Shown here in pieces: positions 28,200-37,242 of a DNA stretch of 64,000 nt (positions are counted from its first letter, which is position 1; each line of letters begins with the position of its first letter). The stretch is taken from assembly GCF_042850945.1 (NCBI RefSeq), contig NZ_AP031496.1, positions 3,224,001 to 3,288,000 of the forward strand, written 5' to 3'. The position numbers were made by a program, and so were the translations under genes. The notes under the pieces were generated by a model that worked only from the letters and a program-made list of their open reading frames with translations, had not been told where the DNA came from and made no database searches. The stretch comes from Halioxenophilus aromaticivorans (lineage in GTDB: Bacteria > Pseudomonadota > Gammaproteobacteria > Pseudomonadales > Cellvibrionaceae).

Positions 28200-28640
28200 T
28201 CAACCTGCTCTGCCTATAAGTATGGGCTGCAGCGATTGATTTCCAGCCGACTTGGCAAAAAAAGCTCGCACAATGAGCGCACCCAATCCTAAACCAGCAA
28301 TGCCACTGATCAGCGCCATAAATTCTGCTTCGAACATAGCGGAGCCTAAACCAATGGCAATCATCATTAGCAGCAGCGGAAACAGGTAAATTAACAGTGT
28401 CGATTTAACGATAACCTGTTCTGCGATACCTATTTCCACGGCCTGATCCAGCTGGTAGTCAGACGGATGCTGGCCATTAAGACTGACATTTATGTATCCA
28501 GGTTCCCTACCAAATTGCGCCAGCACGGCTTGGCCACACCCTTTGCGGGCTGAACACTGTGCACAGGCAGATTTGCGGATGGTTTGCACCCACAAACTCT
28601 CGTCTTCGATAGCAACGATACGACCTGTTTCAGTAATCAC
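28200..28640 (-). CDS. rseC: SoxR-reducing system/sigma-E modulating protein RseC
   Basis: Inner-membrane protein of the RseC/MucC family, 146 residues, with cytoplasmic N- and C-terminal parts and two membrane segments (about 72-92 and 98-122). The N-terminal half carries the cysteine cluster CAQCSARKGCG, a likely metal or redox site found in the family. It starts at GTG with a GGAGG site. It lies between mucB and mucD, the order known in Pseudomonas, and affects sigma-E and SoxR signalling in other bacteria. Confidence 0.9.
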   Translation of the reverse strand: MITETGRIVAIEDESLWVQTIRKSACAQCSARKGCGQAVLAQFGREPGYINVSLNGQHPSDYQLDQAVEIGIAEQVIVKSTLLIYLFPLLLMMIAIGLGSAMFEAEFMALISGIAGLGLGALIVRAFFAKSAGNQSLQPILIGRAG

Positions 28641-28675
28641 AAGCAGCCTCCAAACCTAAACGCGGCACACAAACG

Positions 28676-29611
28676 CTATTGCTTAGCCACCACCGATGTG
28701 GCGATTTTTTGCGCCGCTACCTTGGGCACCTCACCCACCACAGACACCTGAAACAATCGATCACCAAGAGCGACTTTATCGAGGTATACAATGGTTGCAC
28801 CACGCCGGGCCTCCCCCTCCAGGGTTGCTCCCCCCGCGAGGGCACTGACAAACACACTGACTCGGCTTAAACCATCGCTGTAGGAATACATATCGGTACC
28901 ATTATCCGATTTGACAGAAACCAATTTAAATCCGCTGGGTAGCCAACCCATAACCCAGGGTGATTGCACTGTTTGATCAATGCAACTTCCGGTTAAGGTA
29001 TGATCGTTTTGGCTAGCCTGTGGTGCCTGCTCCAAAGTTGGGCTAGGGACGGGGGTGAACTCCACAAACTGAAATCGCTCTACCAAACGGTTGCCGCTGA
29101 CTAACGCCAACAACAAAGGCATGTGAGTTTCTTCGTCAATGGCCAGCCGATAACCGAATCGAAATTCATCCCGCGGCTCAGCCTGAAGCATAAGCGCTTG
29201 CCGCCCTGCAATCCGCTCTTTACCCAGCTGGTGGAATTGGTAATGCGCAATCAGGTTGCTTTTATCAAAGGCACTTTGCCGCTGGCCCAAGCCTTCTTCA
29301 CACGCAGCCAAGCTGGACTGATGCACAATGGGCTTGACCTCACGGCCGGACAAGTGCTCCATGCGCGACGTCACTTCACCATCCACCACCATTTTGGAGA
29401 CTTTAATTGAGTCGATAACACCGGTGTGCTCATAGGTATAGATACCGGTGTAGCTAACATTGGCGAGGGATTGCTCAACCGTACTTAACAGCGCCAGAGC
29501 TTCTGCATCATTCGGTTGTGCATAGCTGCCGGCTGAATTCATCAAAATTACAGCAACCGCCAGCATGTTTAGTAAGTCTGAAAAATAACGTCGTAAACGA
29601 GCCAATAACAA
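28676..29611 (-). CDS. mucB: periplasmic sigma-E regulator MucB/RseB
   Basis: Periplasmic protein that binds the anti-sigma factor MucA/RseA and shields it from proteolysis until envelope stress occurs. The 311 residues include a signal peptide (about 16-32, ending SYAQP), the lipoprotein-like LolA fold domain (about 35-200) and the smaller C-terminal MucA-contact domain. The frame starts at TTG (29611, with AAGG upstream); an internal ATG at 29566 is an alternative that keeps the signal peptide. A terminator separates it from mucA. Confidence 0.93.
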   Translation of the reverse strand: MLLARLRRYFSDLLNMLAVAVILMNSAGSYAQPNDAEALALLSTVEQSLANVSYTGIYTYEHTGVIDSIKVSKMVVDGEVTSRMEHLSGREVKPIVHQSSLAACEEGLGQRQSAFDKSNLIAHYQFHQLGKERIAGRQALMLQAEPRDEFRFGYRLAIDEETHMPLLLALVSGNRLVERFQFVEFTPVPSPTLEQAPQASQNDHTLTGSCIDQTVQSPWVMGWLPSGFKLVSVKSDNGTDMYSYSDGLSRVSVFVSALAGGATLEGEARRGATIVYLDKVALGDRLFQVSVVGEVPKVAAQKIATSVVAKQ

Positions 29612-29700
29612 ATGAACGTACCTTAGCTAATTAAATGAGAGGCGAGTCGAGCCGCATTATAAGGCTAATCACGTCGCCAATGTGCCATTTTTAAGCAACA

Positions 29701-29723
29701 AAAAAGCCCCTTTCGGGGCTTTT
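29701..29723 (-). terminator. Rho-independent terminator between mucA and mucB
   Basis: A near-symmetric hairpin, AAGCCCC paired with GGGGCTT around the loop TTTC, is followed on the minus strand by a long T run. It lies about 40 nt downstream of the mucA stop and would end an algU-mucA message. Confidence 0.88.
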
Positions 29724-29760
29724 GGGGTGCTTCAGCGCTGAGCGTTGTGTATGGAGACTG

Positions 29761-30480
29761 CTACTCGGCCTCAGTGGCGATGCGCGGCACGCGCTCAAAG
29801 GGCACTACACCTAGCGATTCAGAGCCTACATTGGCGTGCTCAGCCATTAACTGACGAAGAAATTCTTCAACCGCAGGGCTGGCAGCCGGAGATTCCGTAC
29901 GTGGTACAAATTGTACCGGCACTGCGTTATGTCGGCGCTGCTCAAGGCTGGTTGAATCGGTGCTGACATTACGAACCGCTAAACCAGGCGTACCGTATCC
30001 CATGGGCAGGTTAGCAGCGGCGTTGTAATCATCGGCACTCGCAGCATCTGTGGCAGCAAAGCTGGTAGCAGACGCTGGTGCATCATTTTGTACCGTATAT
30101 TGGTTTACGGCGAATACAGCAACGGCGGCGACCGACGCTGCTATGGCGACTTTACCGGCCTGAGCGAACAAGCTAGACACCACCCCACGCTTAGCACCGA
30201 GCGCTGCAGGCGCCTCAGGGGTAGCATTGTGAGCCGGCTCGTCGGCAATGGCTGCGGCGATGGTGCTGCTTAAATCGATACCAGAAAACGCTTGGCGCTC
30301 TCCAGCCATAGCCCTGCTGGCAATCTGATAGCGGCTCCAGACGGCACGCACGTCAGCGTCATTCTCAACGTTGTTTAGAACGCGGCGCGCTTCTAACTCG
30401 GTCGCTTCACCGTCTAATAGTGCGGAAAGAGACTCACGCAACGATTCATCAAAAACAGTGTTGCCTTCTTGGTTTGCCAT
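29761..30480 (-). CDS. mucA: anti-sigma-E factor MucA/RseA
   Basis: Single-pass inner-membrane anti-sigma factor that holds AlgU inactive and is degraded by regulated proteolysis during envelope stress. The N-terminal cytoplasmic sigma-binding domain (ESLSALLDGEATELEARRVL) is clear. The membrane segment is around GKVAIAASVAAVAVFAV (about 110-128), and the rest is periplasmic. The frame opens at 30495, but the ATG at 30480 gives MANQEGNTV and better spacing to an upstream AGAG. About 239 residues makes it longer than Pseudomonas MucA, with the extra length in a low-complexity periplasmic linker. Confidence 0.9.
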   Translation of the reverse strand: MANQEGNTVFDESLRESLSALLDGEATELEARRVLNNVENDADVRAVWSRYQIASRAMAGERQAFSGIDLSSTIAAAIADEPAHNATPEAPAALGAKRGVVSSLFAQAGKVAIAASVAAVAVFAVNQYTVQNDAPASATSFAATDAASADDYNAAANLPMGYGTPGLAVRNVSTDSTSLEQRRHNAVPVQFVPRTESPAASPAVEEFLRQLMAEHANVGSESLGVVPFERVPRIATEAE

Positions 30481-30682
30481 AGGTTTACTCTGCATAGACT
30501 ATAAAATCATAAGTTAAGTGACTGATGCGGATACAGTTTTAGTCGTTCGCTTTACACGTGCATCACGTAGGCTTCGGTTTTTACTTAACTCATCCTGAAT
30601 GAACTGCCACTTAGGACATAGTGTTCTAACAATGGTTCACGAAAATGTGAAAAAAATTCACTTTTTTTGCAAATTTTTCAAT

Positions 30683-31267
30683 TTAGTCCATCAACGGCCT
30701 TATGGCCTTGTCCACCGCTTCCCGAGCCCGGAAAATTCTCGAGCGCACGGTTCCCACCGGGCAATCCATTACCGCAGCGATATCTTCATAACTAAGACCT
30801 TCCATTTCGCGTAATGTTAGCGCAGTGCGAAGATCCTCAGGCAATTCAGCAATAGCCTTGTTCACCGCGGCCTGCAGCTCATCCCGAGCCATGGCGCCTT
30901 CGGGCGATTCTATGTCGCGCAACGGCTCGCTGCCGTCGTAATAGTCTGCTTCGTCGATGTCGACATCGGAGGCAGGCGGCCTACGGCCACGCGATACCAG
31001 ATGGTTTTTCGCCGTGTTAATGGCGATACGATACAACCAAGTGTAGAAGGCGCTATCGCCACGAAAGTTACCCAGCGCACGATAGGCCTTTATAAAGGCC
31101 TCCTGTACGACGTCGTAGACTTCGGCGTTATCCTTAATATAGCGCCCTACAATCGCGATAATTTTGTGCTGATATTTGAGCACCAACATATCAAAAGCTC
31201 GCTTGTCGCCCTTTTGAACTCTCTCTACTAATTGTTGATCGGAATTAGGCGTGGTGTTGCCCGTCAT
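30683..31267 (-). CDS. algU: RNA polymerase sigma factor AlgU/RpoE
   Basis: Extracytoplasmic-function sigma factor for the envelope stress response, 194 residues. Region 2 (AFDMLVLKYQHKIIAIV, then VVQEAFIKAYRAL) binds the -10 element, and region 4 (LTLREMEGLSYEDIAAVM, then CPVGTVRSRIFRAREA) binds the -35 element. A GGAG site precedes the ATG. The gene heads the algU-mucA transcript. I searched the 381-nt upstream region for a GAACTT/TCTAA-type autoregulated promoter and did not find a convincing one. Confidence 0.97.
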   Translation of the reverse strand: MTGNTTPNSDQQLVERVQKGDKRAFDMLVLKYQHKIIAIVGRYIKDNAEVYDVVQEAFIKAYRALGNFRGDSAFYTWLYRIAINTAKNHLVSRGRRPPASDVDIDEADYYDGSEPLRDIESPEGAMARDELQAAVNKAIAELPEDLRTALTLREMEGLSYEDIAAVMDCPVGTVRSRIFRAREAVDKAIRPLMD

Positions 31268-31648
31268 TCAATACTCCAAAATTGCCGTAACGGCGATACA
31301 CACGTCCCTTTGCTCGGGCAATACCAGGCTGAGACACTGAAACTGGCCTACCGTACCAATAGGCCGGCATATTATCCGCAGCACGCGGGCCAGCTCAAGT
31401 CTAAATTATTGATAAAGGAAACTCTGGATTCAAACAACGACGGTTGCTGAATATTCGCCTACCAGAGCAATTAGAGGTGCAAATAGGCCATTTTCTCATT
31501 TTTTTAGCGGTAAATTTGAATCTATCGGAGAATTTGTTCGCCCAAATGGCAAAAAAGCACAGAATTTTGGCGCCTGACACCGATATATCGCTATACTCTG
31601 GTTCCTTCGAATGACCCCAATTGGGCTAATCAGGTTTATTAGATAAGA
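31268..31648. other. divergent intergenic region between algU and nadB
   Basis: This 381-nt spacer has no believable gene. On the nadB side TATACT at 31592-31597 could be a -10 element, but the matching -35 (TTGGCG) is 19 bp away, so this is weak. No clear sigma-E consensus is present on the algU side. Confidence 0.4.
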
Positions 31649-33277
31649 ATGACACAAACTTTTTACTTCGACGTACTCATTATTGGTTCCGGCGCCGCCG
31701 GACTATCTGCAGCACTCAACCTGCCCGAATCCTGCAAAGTGGCTATGATCAGTAAAGGCCGCATCAACGACGGCTCAACCTGGTGGGCACAGGGCGGAAT
31801 TGCCGCAGTAATGAACAATGAAGACTCCATAGAGCAACACGTTAAGGATACGCTGAAAGCCGGCGCCGGCCTGTGCCATGAAGAGTCCGTGGAATACACG
31901 GTACGCAACAGCCGCCCAGCCATCGACTGGCTGATTGACCAAGGTGTTCAATTTACCCGAGAAGAAGCAGACCAAGACAAATATCACCTCACTAAGGAGG
32001 GCGGTCATTCCCAACGCCGGATCATTCACTCAGCCGACGCCACCGGTGTTGCGGTACACAGTGCTCTGATCGACCAAGCCGAAGCGCGCGAGAATCTAAC
32101 CATTTTAACCGACCATATCGCCATTGATTTGGTCACCCAAGCGGATAGAGACTCCACCAAATATCGCTGTACCGGGGCCTACATTTATAGCTTATCTGAT
32201 GACGAGGTCCACCTATACCAAGCCAAAGCTGTGATTTTAGCTACCGGCGGTGCCAGCAAGGTGTATCTCTACACCAGCAACCCAGACGGCTGCAGCGGCG
32301 ATGGCATTGCCATGGCTTGGCGCGCTGGCTGCCGTGTGGCCAACATGGAATTTAATCAGTTCCACCCCACCTGCCTATTCCACCCCGAGGCTCGCACCTT
32401 CCTATTAACCGAAGCTCTGCGTGGCGAAGGCGCTCACTTGCTCCTACCGGACGGCAGCCGCTTTATGGATCGCTTCCACGAAATGGCGGAGCTGGCCCCG
32501 CGCGATGTAGTCGCACGCGCTATCGACCACGAGATGAAGCGCCTAGGCTGCGATTGCGTTTACCTGGATATTTCTCACAAGCCGGCAGATTTCATCCAAT
32601 CCCATTTTCCCACCGTAGCGGCCGAGTGCTTAAAATACGGCATCGACATCACCAAAGAGCCCATTCCGGTAGTACCTGCGGCACACTACACCTGCGGTGG
32701 CGTGATGGTGGATAAACACGGCCAAACTGATCTCCCCAACCTCTATGCCATTGGCGAGACTTCCTTCACTGGCTTACACGGCGCCAATCGAATGGCCAGT
32801 AATTCGCTGTTGGAGTGTATTGTGTACGGTACCGCTTCCGCCCGTCACATAACCGATCGGCTGGATTCTATAAAACAACCGGAGTACCAACCGGAGTGGG
32901 ATGAAAGCCGGGTCACCGACTCAGATGAAGACGTTGTGATTTCTCACAACTGGGACGAGCTTCGACGCTTCATGTGGGACTATGTCGGTATTGTGCGTAC
33001 GGGCAAGCGATTGGAACGCGCTAACCACCGCATCAAGCTGCTGCAGAAGGAAATTGAGGAGTACTACAGCAACTACAAGGTGGGCAACGACCTTATTGAG
33101 CTGCGTAACTTGTCGGACGTGGCCCAGCTGATCATACGTTCGGCTATGGCCCGCAAGGAATCCCGAGGCCTGCACTATTCGCTGGATTTCCCAAACCTTA
33201 AGCAGTTCGCCCGGGATACCATTTTGATGCCGTTGAACTTTGCCGGGCAAGATGTCTTTGTTAGGCAGAGTGAATAA
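31649..33277 (+). CDS. nadB: L-aspartate oxidase
   Basis: FAD enzyme that oxidises L-aspartate to iminoaspartate, the first step of de novo NAD synthesis. The 542 residues contain the dinucleotide-binding loop GSGAAGLSAAL near the N-terminus, the succinate-dehydrogenase-like active-site region (NQFHPTCLFHPEARTFLLTE, then RGEGA) and the C-terminal flavoprotein domain. It is divergent from algU, as in pseudomonads, and converges on ygfX. Confidence 0.97.
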   Translation: MTQTFYFDVLIIGSGAAGLSAALNLPESCKVAMISKGRINDGSTWWAQGGIAAVMNNEDSIEQHVKDTLKAGAGLCHEESVEYTVRNSRPAIDWLIDQGVQFTREEADQDKYHLTKEGGHSQRRIIHSADATGVAVHSALIDQAEARENLTILTDHIAIDLVTQADRDSTKYRCTGAYIYSLSDDEVHLYQAKAVILATGGASKVYLYTSNPDGCSGDGIAMAWRAGCRVANMEFNQFHPTCLFHPEARTFLLTEALRGEGAHLLLPDGSRFMDRFHEMAELAPRDVVARAIDHEMKRLGCDCVYLDISHKPADFIQSHFPTVAAECLKYGIDITKEPIPVVPAAHYTCGGVMVDKHGQTDLPNLYAIGETSFTGLHGANRMASNSLLECIVYGTASARHITDRLDSIKQPEYQPEWDESRVTDSDEDVVISHNWDELRRFMWDYVGIVRTGKRLERANHRIKLLQKEIEEYYSNYKVGNDLIELRNLSDVAQLIIRSAMARKESRGLHYSLDFPNLKQFARDTILMPLNFAGQDVFVRQSE

Positions 33278-33372
33278 TATCGCCTAGCTCAGCGAGACCG
33301 GACTCAGCAACGCCTAACCCAAAGAAACCAACCATACAAAGCTTGCCACAAGGAAAATAAAACCCCTGCCAG

Positions 33373-33825
33373 TCAAAACCGCTGGGTTTGCACGAAAACA
33401 CGCAGTTTACGCAGTTGTTCGACGTCGACATTCAAACGCGACAGCCAAAATGTGCTTGGCCCGGTCATCAACCCACCCCTAAACCTGAGTAAAAGCAAAT
33501 TGGGGTGAACAATATGGGCAGCACTGGGCTCTAACGATTGATCCAAGATTACATTACCTGAGCTTTCGCGCCGCAACCACCATTGGCCATCGTAGATCAA
33601 CTCACCACGATACTGCTTGATTAGCCGCCAAACGCAAGTGGCTCCAACGCCAAAGGCAGTTAGGCACACCACAGTTGCCCACTTAAAGGTAAGACCAGAG
33701 GAAGACAACGCCCACAAACAAAGCAGCAGTGCGGCAATGTAAATCAGCAGCAGCTCTCTGGGCAGGCTGAGGGGGACCTTAATCGCCAGCCTGTAACCCC
33801 GTATGCGAGCGAATAATAGTGACAA
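33373..33825 (-). CDS. YgfX-family membrane protein
   Basis: A 150-residue protein with two closely spaced membrane segments (about 26-45 and 48-68) and a cytoplasmic C-terminal part containing WWLRRESSG and LLLLRFRG, the pattern of the YgfX (CptA) family. E. coli YgfX is usually encoded next to SdhE and has been linked to cell-division proteins. The frame starts at TTG, 47 nt inside sdhE, with no clear ribosome binding site, so the exact start is uncertain. Translation may depend on that of sdhE. Confidence 0.75.
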   Translation of the reverse strand: MSLLFARIRGYRLAIKVPLSLPRELLLIYIAALLLCLWALSSSGLTFKWATVVCLTAFGVGATCVWRLIKQYRGELIYDGQWWLRRESSGNVILDQSLEPSAAHIVHPNLLLLRFRGGLMTGPSTFWLSRLNVDVEQLRKLRVFVQTQRF

Positions 33826-34030
33826 TGCGCATTAAGTCTGTATCCGTAGGATCGACTTTGTCGATAAACCAAGTAAACATATCCTGGTCCTCGCACTCCA
33901 ACAGCGCCACAAACAACTCTTGATCTTGTTCGCTAAGGTCATCGTAGTGATTTTCCAAAAACGGCCCTAGTACCAAGTCCAACTCGAGCATGCCGCGCCG
34001 AGTGGCCCACTGCAATCGCTTTTTATCCAT
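33779..34030 (-). CDS. sdhE: FAD assembly factor SdhE
   Basis: Small chaperone (83 residues) that promotes covalent FAD attachment to succinate dehydrogenase and fumarate reductase flavoproteins. The RRGMLELD segment holds the family RGxxE motif needed for flavinylation, followed by the acidic helix ENHYDDLSEQDQELFVALL. Older names are YgfY and CptB. It is divergent from ygfZ, another Fe-S/folate housekeeping gene, and overlaps ygfX downstream. Confidence 0.95.
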   Translation of the reverse strand: MDKKRLQWATRRGMLELDLVLGPFLENHYDDLSEQDQELFVALLECEDQDMFTWFIDKVDPTDTDLMRIVTIIRSHTGLQAGD

Positions 34031-34222
34031 ATTTTTAAGTGCCCTAAATCTGTGTCGTACCGACTCTCGGCCGGCGCCGTATTATACGCAAGCCCTGCAC
34101 CGATAACAGCGTTACCGCTGTGGCAATCCCCATAGCGGATGACGAGCATTACTCCGGTCTGGTATAACAACGCCAAGGGCCTGAGGCCCACCAAACTTTA
34201 ATTCAAGTGAGAGTAGTACGGT

Positions 34223-35248
34223 ATGGCAGACCAAAGCGATTGGTTGACTTTCATTCAACGGCAAGGAGCTATCATCAAAAACGAACAAGTTGTGGAGACC
34301 CCAGCGTCTTTGGAACCAACGGATTTGTCGATTTTCGCCCTTACGGATAGCGGTCTGATAGACATTGCCGGCCCGGATGCCAGTAAATTTTTGCAAGGCC
34401 AAGTCACCTGCGACATCGAACAGCTATCCGAACATTCAGTGCAATTAGGTGGTCAATGTAACCCAAAGGGCCGCGCGATATTCAGCTTTCTTGTCGCTAA
34501 GCCGTCACCTGAACGTGTCAGGTTGCGCCTGCCAGCCGGTATGATGACAAGGGCACAACAATCCCTGGGCAAATACATGGTGTTTTCCAAGGCCGAGTTC
34601 GAAACCTGTGACAACCCGGTTATTGCAATCATGGGGCAACTGGCAAAAGCCACCATCGAGCGCGTTTTTGGCCAGTGCCCAAGCCAACCCAACAGCTGCG
34701 CCCAGCTCCCTTCGGCGACAATAATTTGTGCCGCAGAGGATCGGTTCGAACTGTGGCTAAACTCAGATTCTGGCCAAACACTGTGGTCTGAGTTGTTCCA
34801 GGATGCCAAGTTCTTGCCCAGCTTTATTTGGTACAACGCCGAAATCAACGCCGGAATCGCCACAGTACAGCCCGAAACCAGTGAAGAGTTTATTCCTCAG
34901 AATATGAATTTCGTGGAAATCGGCGCGGTCAGCTTTAGTAAAGGCTGCTACACCGGCCAAGAGGTTGTGGCGCGAATGCATTATTTAGGCAAGCAAAAGC
35001 GTCATATGCGGCTTGCTTCATTGGCAACCAACTCCGTGCCTAGGCCCGGCTCGGACGTCACATCACAAGATGGTGGACAATCCCTAGGCAAGGTGGTCAA
35101 TGCCTGCGCTAACAACAGTCAAACCTGCGATGCTCTGGTCTATATCACCGATACAGCCTACGAGTCTAACGACGCCTACATCGATGGTGTAGCGTTAACC
35201 TTTAAACCCCTGCCCTACCCGCTAAGAAGTAGCGAACAATCCAGTTGA
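34223..35248 (+). CDS. ygfZ: folate-binding Fe-S cluster repair protein YgfZ
   Basis: Tetrahydrofolate-binding protein related to GcvT, needed for the activity of some iron-sulfur enzymes such as MiaB. At 341 residues it has the expected length. The diagnostic motif KGCYTGQE lies at residues 240-247 and supplies the conserved cysteine. GAGAG lies upstream of the ATG. It is divergent from sdhE, an arrangement typical of gammaproteobacteria. Confidence 0.95.
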   Translation: MADQSDWLTFIQRQGAIIKNEQVVETPASLEPTDLSIFALTDSGLIDIAGPDASKFLQGQVTCDIEQLSEHSVQLGGQCNPKGRAIFSFLVAKPSPERVRLRLPAGMMTRAQQSLGKYMVFSKAEFETCDNPVIAIMGQLAKATIERVFGQCPSQPNSCAQLPSATIICAAEDRFELWLNSDSGQTLWSELFQDAKFLPSFIWYNAEINAGIATVQPETSEEFIPQNMNFVEIGAVSFSKGCYTGQEVVARMHYLGKQKRHMRLASLATNSVPRPGSDVTSQDGGQSLGKVVNACANNSQTCDALVYITDTAYESNDAYIDGVALTFKPLPYPLRSSEQSS

Positions 35249-35496
35249 TCAACAAGGCATCGGTGTCGCTTTATTCGCCTTTCTCGACGCCGATACTCTT
35301 ACCCATAAACCATAAATTCTCTTTCTGCATCCGTTCCTCTTTTTATTCCTCCACCCCACCCTGACCAGCTTGAACAACCTCCTGTGTGAACTAGAGTTGA
35401 GAGGGGGCGAGAAAGTATTCACACAGCACAGGCCATTAGCGCCTTACCTATCGCAGGAATTGACCGGGATACCATGCCCAACATGAGAGTTTGATA

Positions 35497-36333
35497 ATGG
35501 GACACATCTTTGACCAGGTCCGCACAGAGATTTTGCTAGCGATCAAAAACGACGACCTGGTACTGCCGACGCTGCCGGAAGTAGCGTTACAAGTTCGTGA
35601 CGTTGCGATGAACCCGGATGCCAGCATGGAAGATTTAACCAAGGTCATTGGTAACGACCCATCGCTGTCCGCCAGAGTGATTAAAGTGGCCAACAGCCCA
35701 CTGATGCGAGCCAGCCGCAAAATAGAAGATCTTCAATCAGCGTTGTCGCGGTTGGGAATGAGTTATACCTGTAACATCGCCACAGGCCTGGCCATGGAGC
35801 AAATGTTTCAGGCTACTTCAGACCTTATCGACAGCCGCCTGCGCGAAACCTGGAATCGATCGGCAGAAGTTGCCGGCATCGCCACGGTGTTGTGCCGGTT
35901 TTGTACCAAACTGCGGCCAGACCAAGCCACCTTGGCCGGCTTAGTCCATCAAATAGGCGCGCTGCCCATCCTAACCTTTGCCGAAAACCATAAGGCACTG
36001 CTGCGTGATGCATTTACGTTGGATACCGTCATTGAAAAACTGGCGCCTGCCATCGGCAACAGAATACTCGGCAGTTGGGACTTCCCCGACGAAATTCGCC
36101 AAGTCCCCTCGGAACACCTTGCTTTCACCGCCGAAAAACCGAAGGTAGATTACGCGGATATCGTAACGGTGGCCCTGATTAATTCCTACGCAGGAACCAA
36201 TCACCCCTATGCTCGGATGGATCACAGCAAGGTCACCGCCTTTAAAAGGCTGGGCATCGATCCAGAAACCCAAGACTTTGTTCCACCACAGGTGTTGGAC
36301 GACCTTACCGTGGCCAAGGATATGCTGAAATAA
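35497..36333 (+). CDS. HDOD domain signalling protein
   Basis: A single HDOD domain, an HD-phosphohydrolase-like fold without the metal-binding HD residues, occupies residues about 20-215 (PTLPEVALQV, then VIGNDPSLSARVIKVANSP and LAGLVHQIGALPIL). Such proteins act in signalling, often with cyclic-di-GMP or two-component systems; the partner here is unknown. The frame opens at TTG 35491, but the ATG at 35497 has GAGAG at good spacing, giving 278 residues. It converges on ung with a 6-nt gap. Confidence 0.88.
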   Translation: MGHIFDQVRTEILLAIKNDDLVLPTLPEVALQVRDVAMNPDASMEDLTKVIGNDPSLSARVIKVANSPLMRASRKIEDLQSALSRLGMSYTCNIATGLAMEQMFQATSDLIDSRLRETWNRSAEVAGIATVLCRFCTKLRPDQATLAGLVHQIGALPILTFAENHKALLRDAFTLDTVIEKLAPAIGNRILGSWDFPDEIRQVPSEHLAFTAEKPKVDYADIVTVALINSYAGTNHPYARMDHSKVTAFKRLGIDPETQDFVPPQVLDDLTVAKDMLK

Positions 36334-36339
36334 CGGTAC

Positions 36340-37032
36340 CTAAACAGACCAATCGATGGGGCGCTTGTTGTGATTCTGTAGATAGGCATTGGTTTGCGAA
36401 AAGTGCTTACAACCCAGAAATCCGCGATGTGCCGACAGCGGCGAAGGGTGCGGCGCTTTCAGTACACAGTGTTTATCTTGGTCAATAAACGCCCCTTTTT
36501 TCTGCGCGTAGCTACCCCACAACAGAAACACGACATTTTCTCGCTGCTCGTTAATGGCATGAATAATCTGATCGGTGAACTCTTCCCAGCCCTTCTTCTG
36601 ATGCGAACCGGCGTTGCCCGCCTCCACACTGAGAGTAGCATTTAACAACAACACACCCTGCTCAGCCCAATGTTGCAAATTGCCGTGCTGAGGAATCGCC
36701 ATGCCTAGGTCAGATTGCAGCTCTTTATATATGTTAAGCAGCGAGGGCGGCGTTGGCACACCGTGTTGCACCGAGAAACACAGCCCATGGGCCTGATTCG
36801 GCCCATGGTATGGGTCCTGGCCAATGATCACCACGCTAACGTTCTCAAAGTCGGTGGCGTTTAGGGCGTTAAACATATCCTTACCCGGCGGGTAAATAAT
36901 TTTGCCCTGAGACTTCTCTTGCGCAAAAAAAGCTCTTAACTGCTTCATGTAGGGTTGTTCGAACTCATTGCTCAGCACGCGCAACCAGCTTTCGCTTAAC
37001 TGAATATTGGCTTGATTGCCATTGGAACTCAT
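36340..37032 (-). CDS. ung: uracil-DNA glycosylase
   Basis: Removes uracil from DNA as the first step of base excision repair. Family 1 enzyme of 230 residues with the catalytic D73 in GQDPYHG and the C-terminal HPSPLSAHRGF loop with the active-site histidine. It is divergent from iolB, and their 210-nt spacer carries the inositol operator pair. Confidence 0.98.
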   Translation of the reverse strand: MSSNGNQANIQLSESWLRVLSNEFEQPYMKQLRAFFAQEKSQGKIIYPPGKDMFNALNATDFENVSVVIIGQDPYHGPNQAHGLCFSVQHGVPTPPSLLNIYKELQSDLGMAIPQHGNLQHWAEQGVLLLNATLSVEAGNAGSHQKKGWEEFTDQIIHAINEQRENVVFLLWGSYAQKKGAFIDQDKHCVLKAPHPSPLSAHRGFLGCKHFSQTNAYLQNHNKRPIDWSV

Positions 37033-37143
37033 AAACCTTGCCTTATGGTAAATGTTTGCGCTAACCCTAACGCCAAGCCATACACCAAATCAACACAGAG
37101 CCCATAATCTGCAAACTCCCCAACCCTACAAGCCACCACTAAT

Positions 37144-37188
37144 ACAAACTTATATTTCATTAAATTATTTTTTGAAATATTTATTCTC
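37144..37188 (+). promoter_or_regulatory. putative inositol operator pair upstream of iolB
   Basis: Proximal site TGAAAT-ATTT-ATTCTC at 37173-37188, and a weaker distal site ACAAAC-TTAT-ATTTCA at 37144-37159, are 29 bp apart. The proximal site overlaps a candidate promoter: TTGAAA at 37172-37177, a 17-bp spacer, TACCAT at 37195-37200. Transcription would start about 35 nt before iolB. The motif recurs at three other promoters of the cluster, so a common regulator is inferred. Confidence 0.65.
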
Positions 37189-37242
37189 CGGAGTTACCAT
37201 AGCGGCATACGCAACATTAAAACTAAGCCAAGGCAAAGCGAC

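Noticed and set aside
31268..31648. Possible sigma-E autoregulated promoter for algU
   Set aside because: No GAACTT/TCTAA pair with correct spacing could be found on the minus strand.
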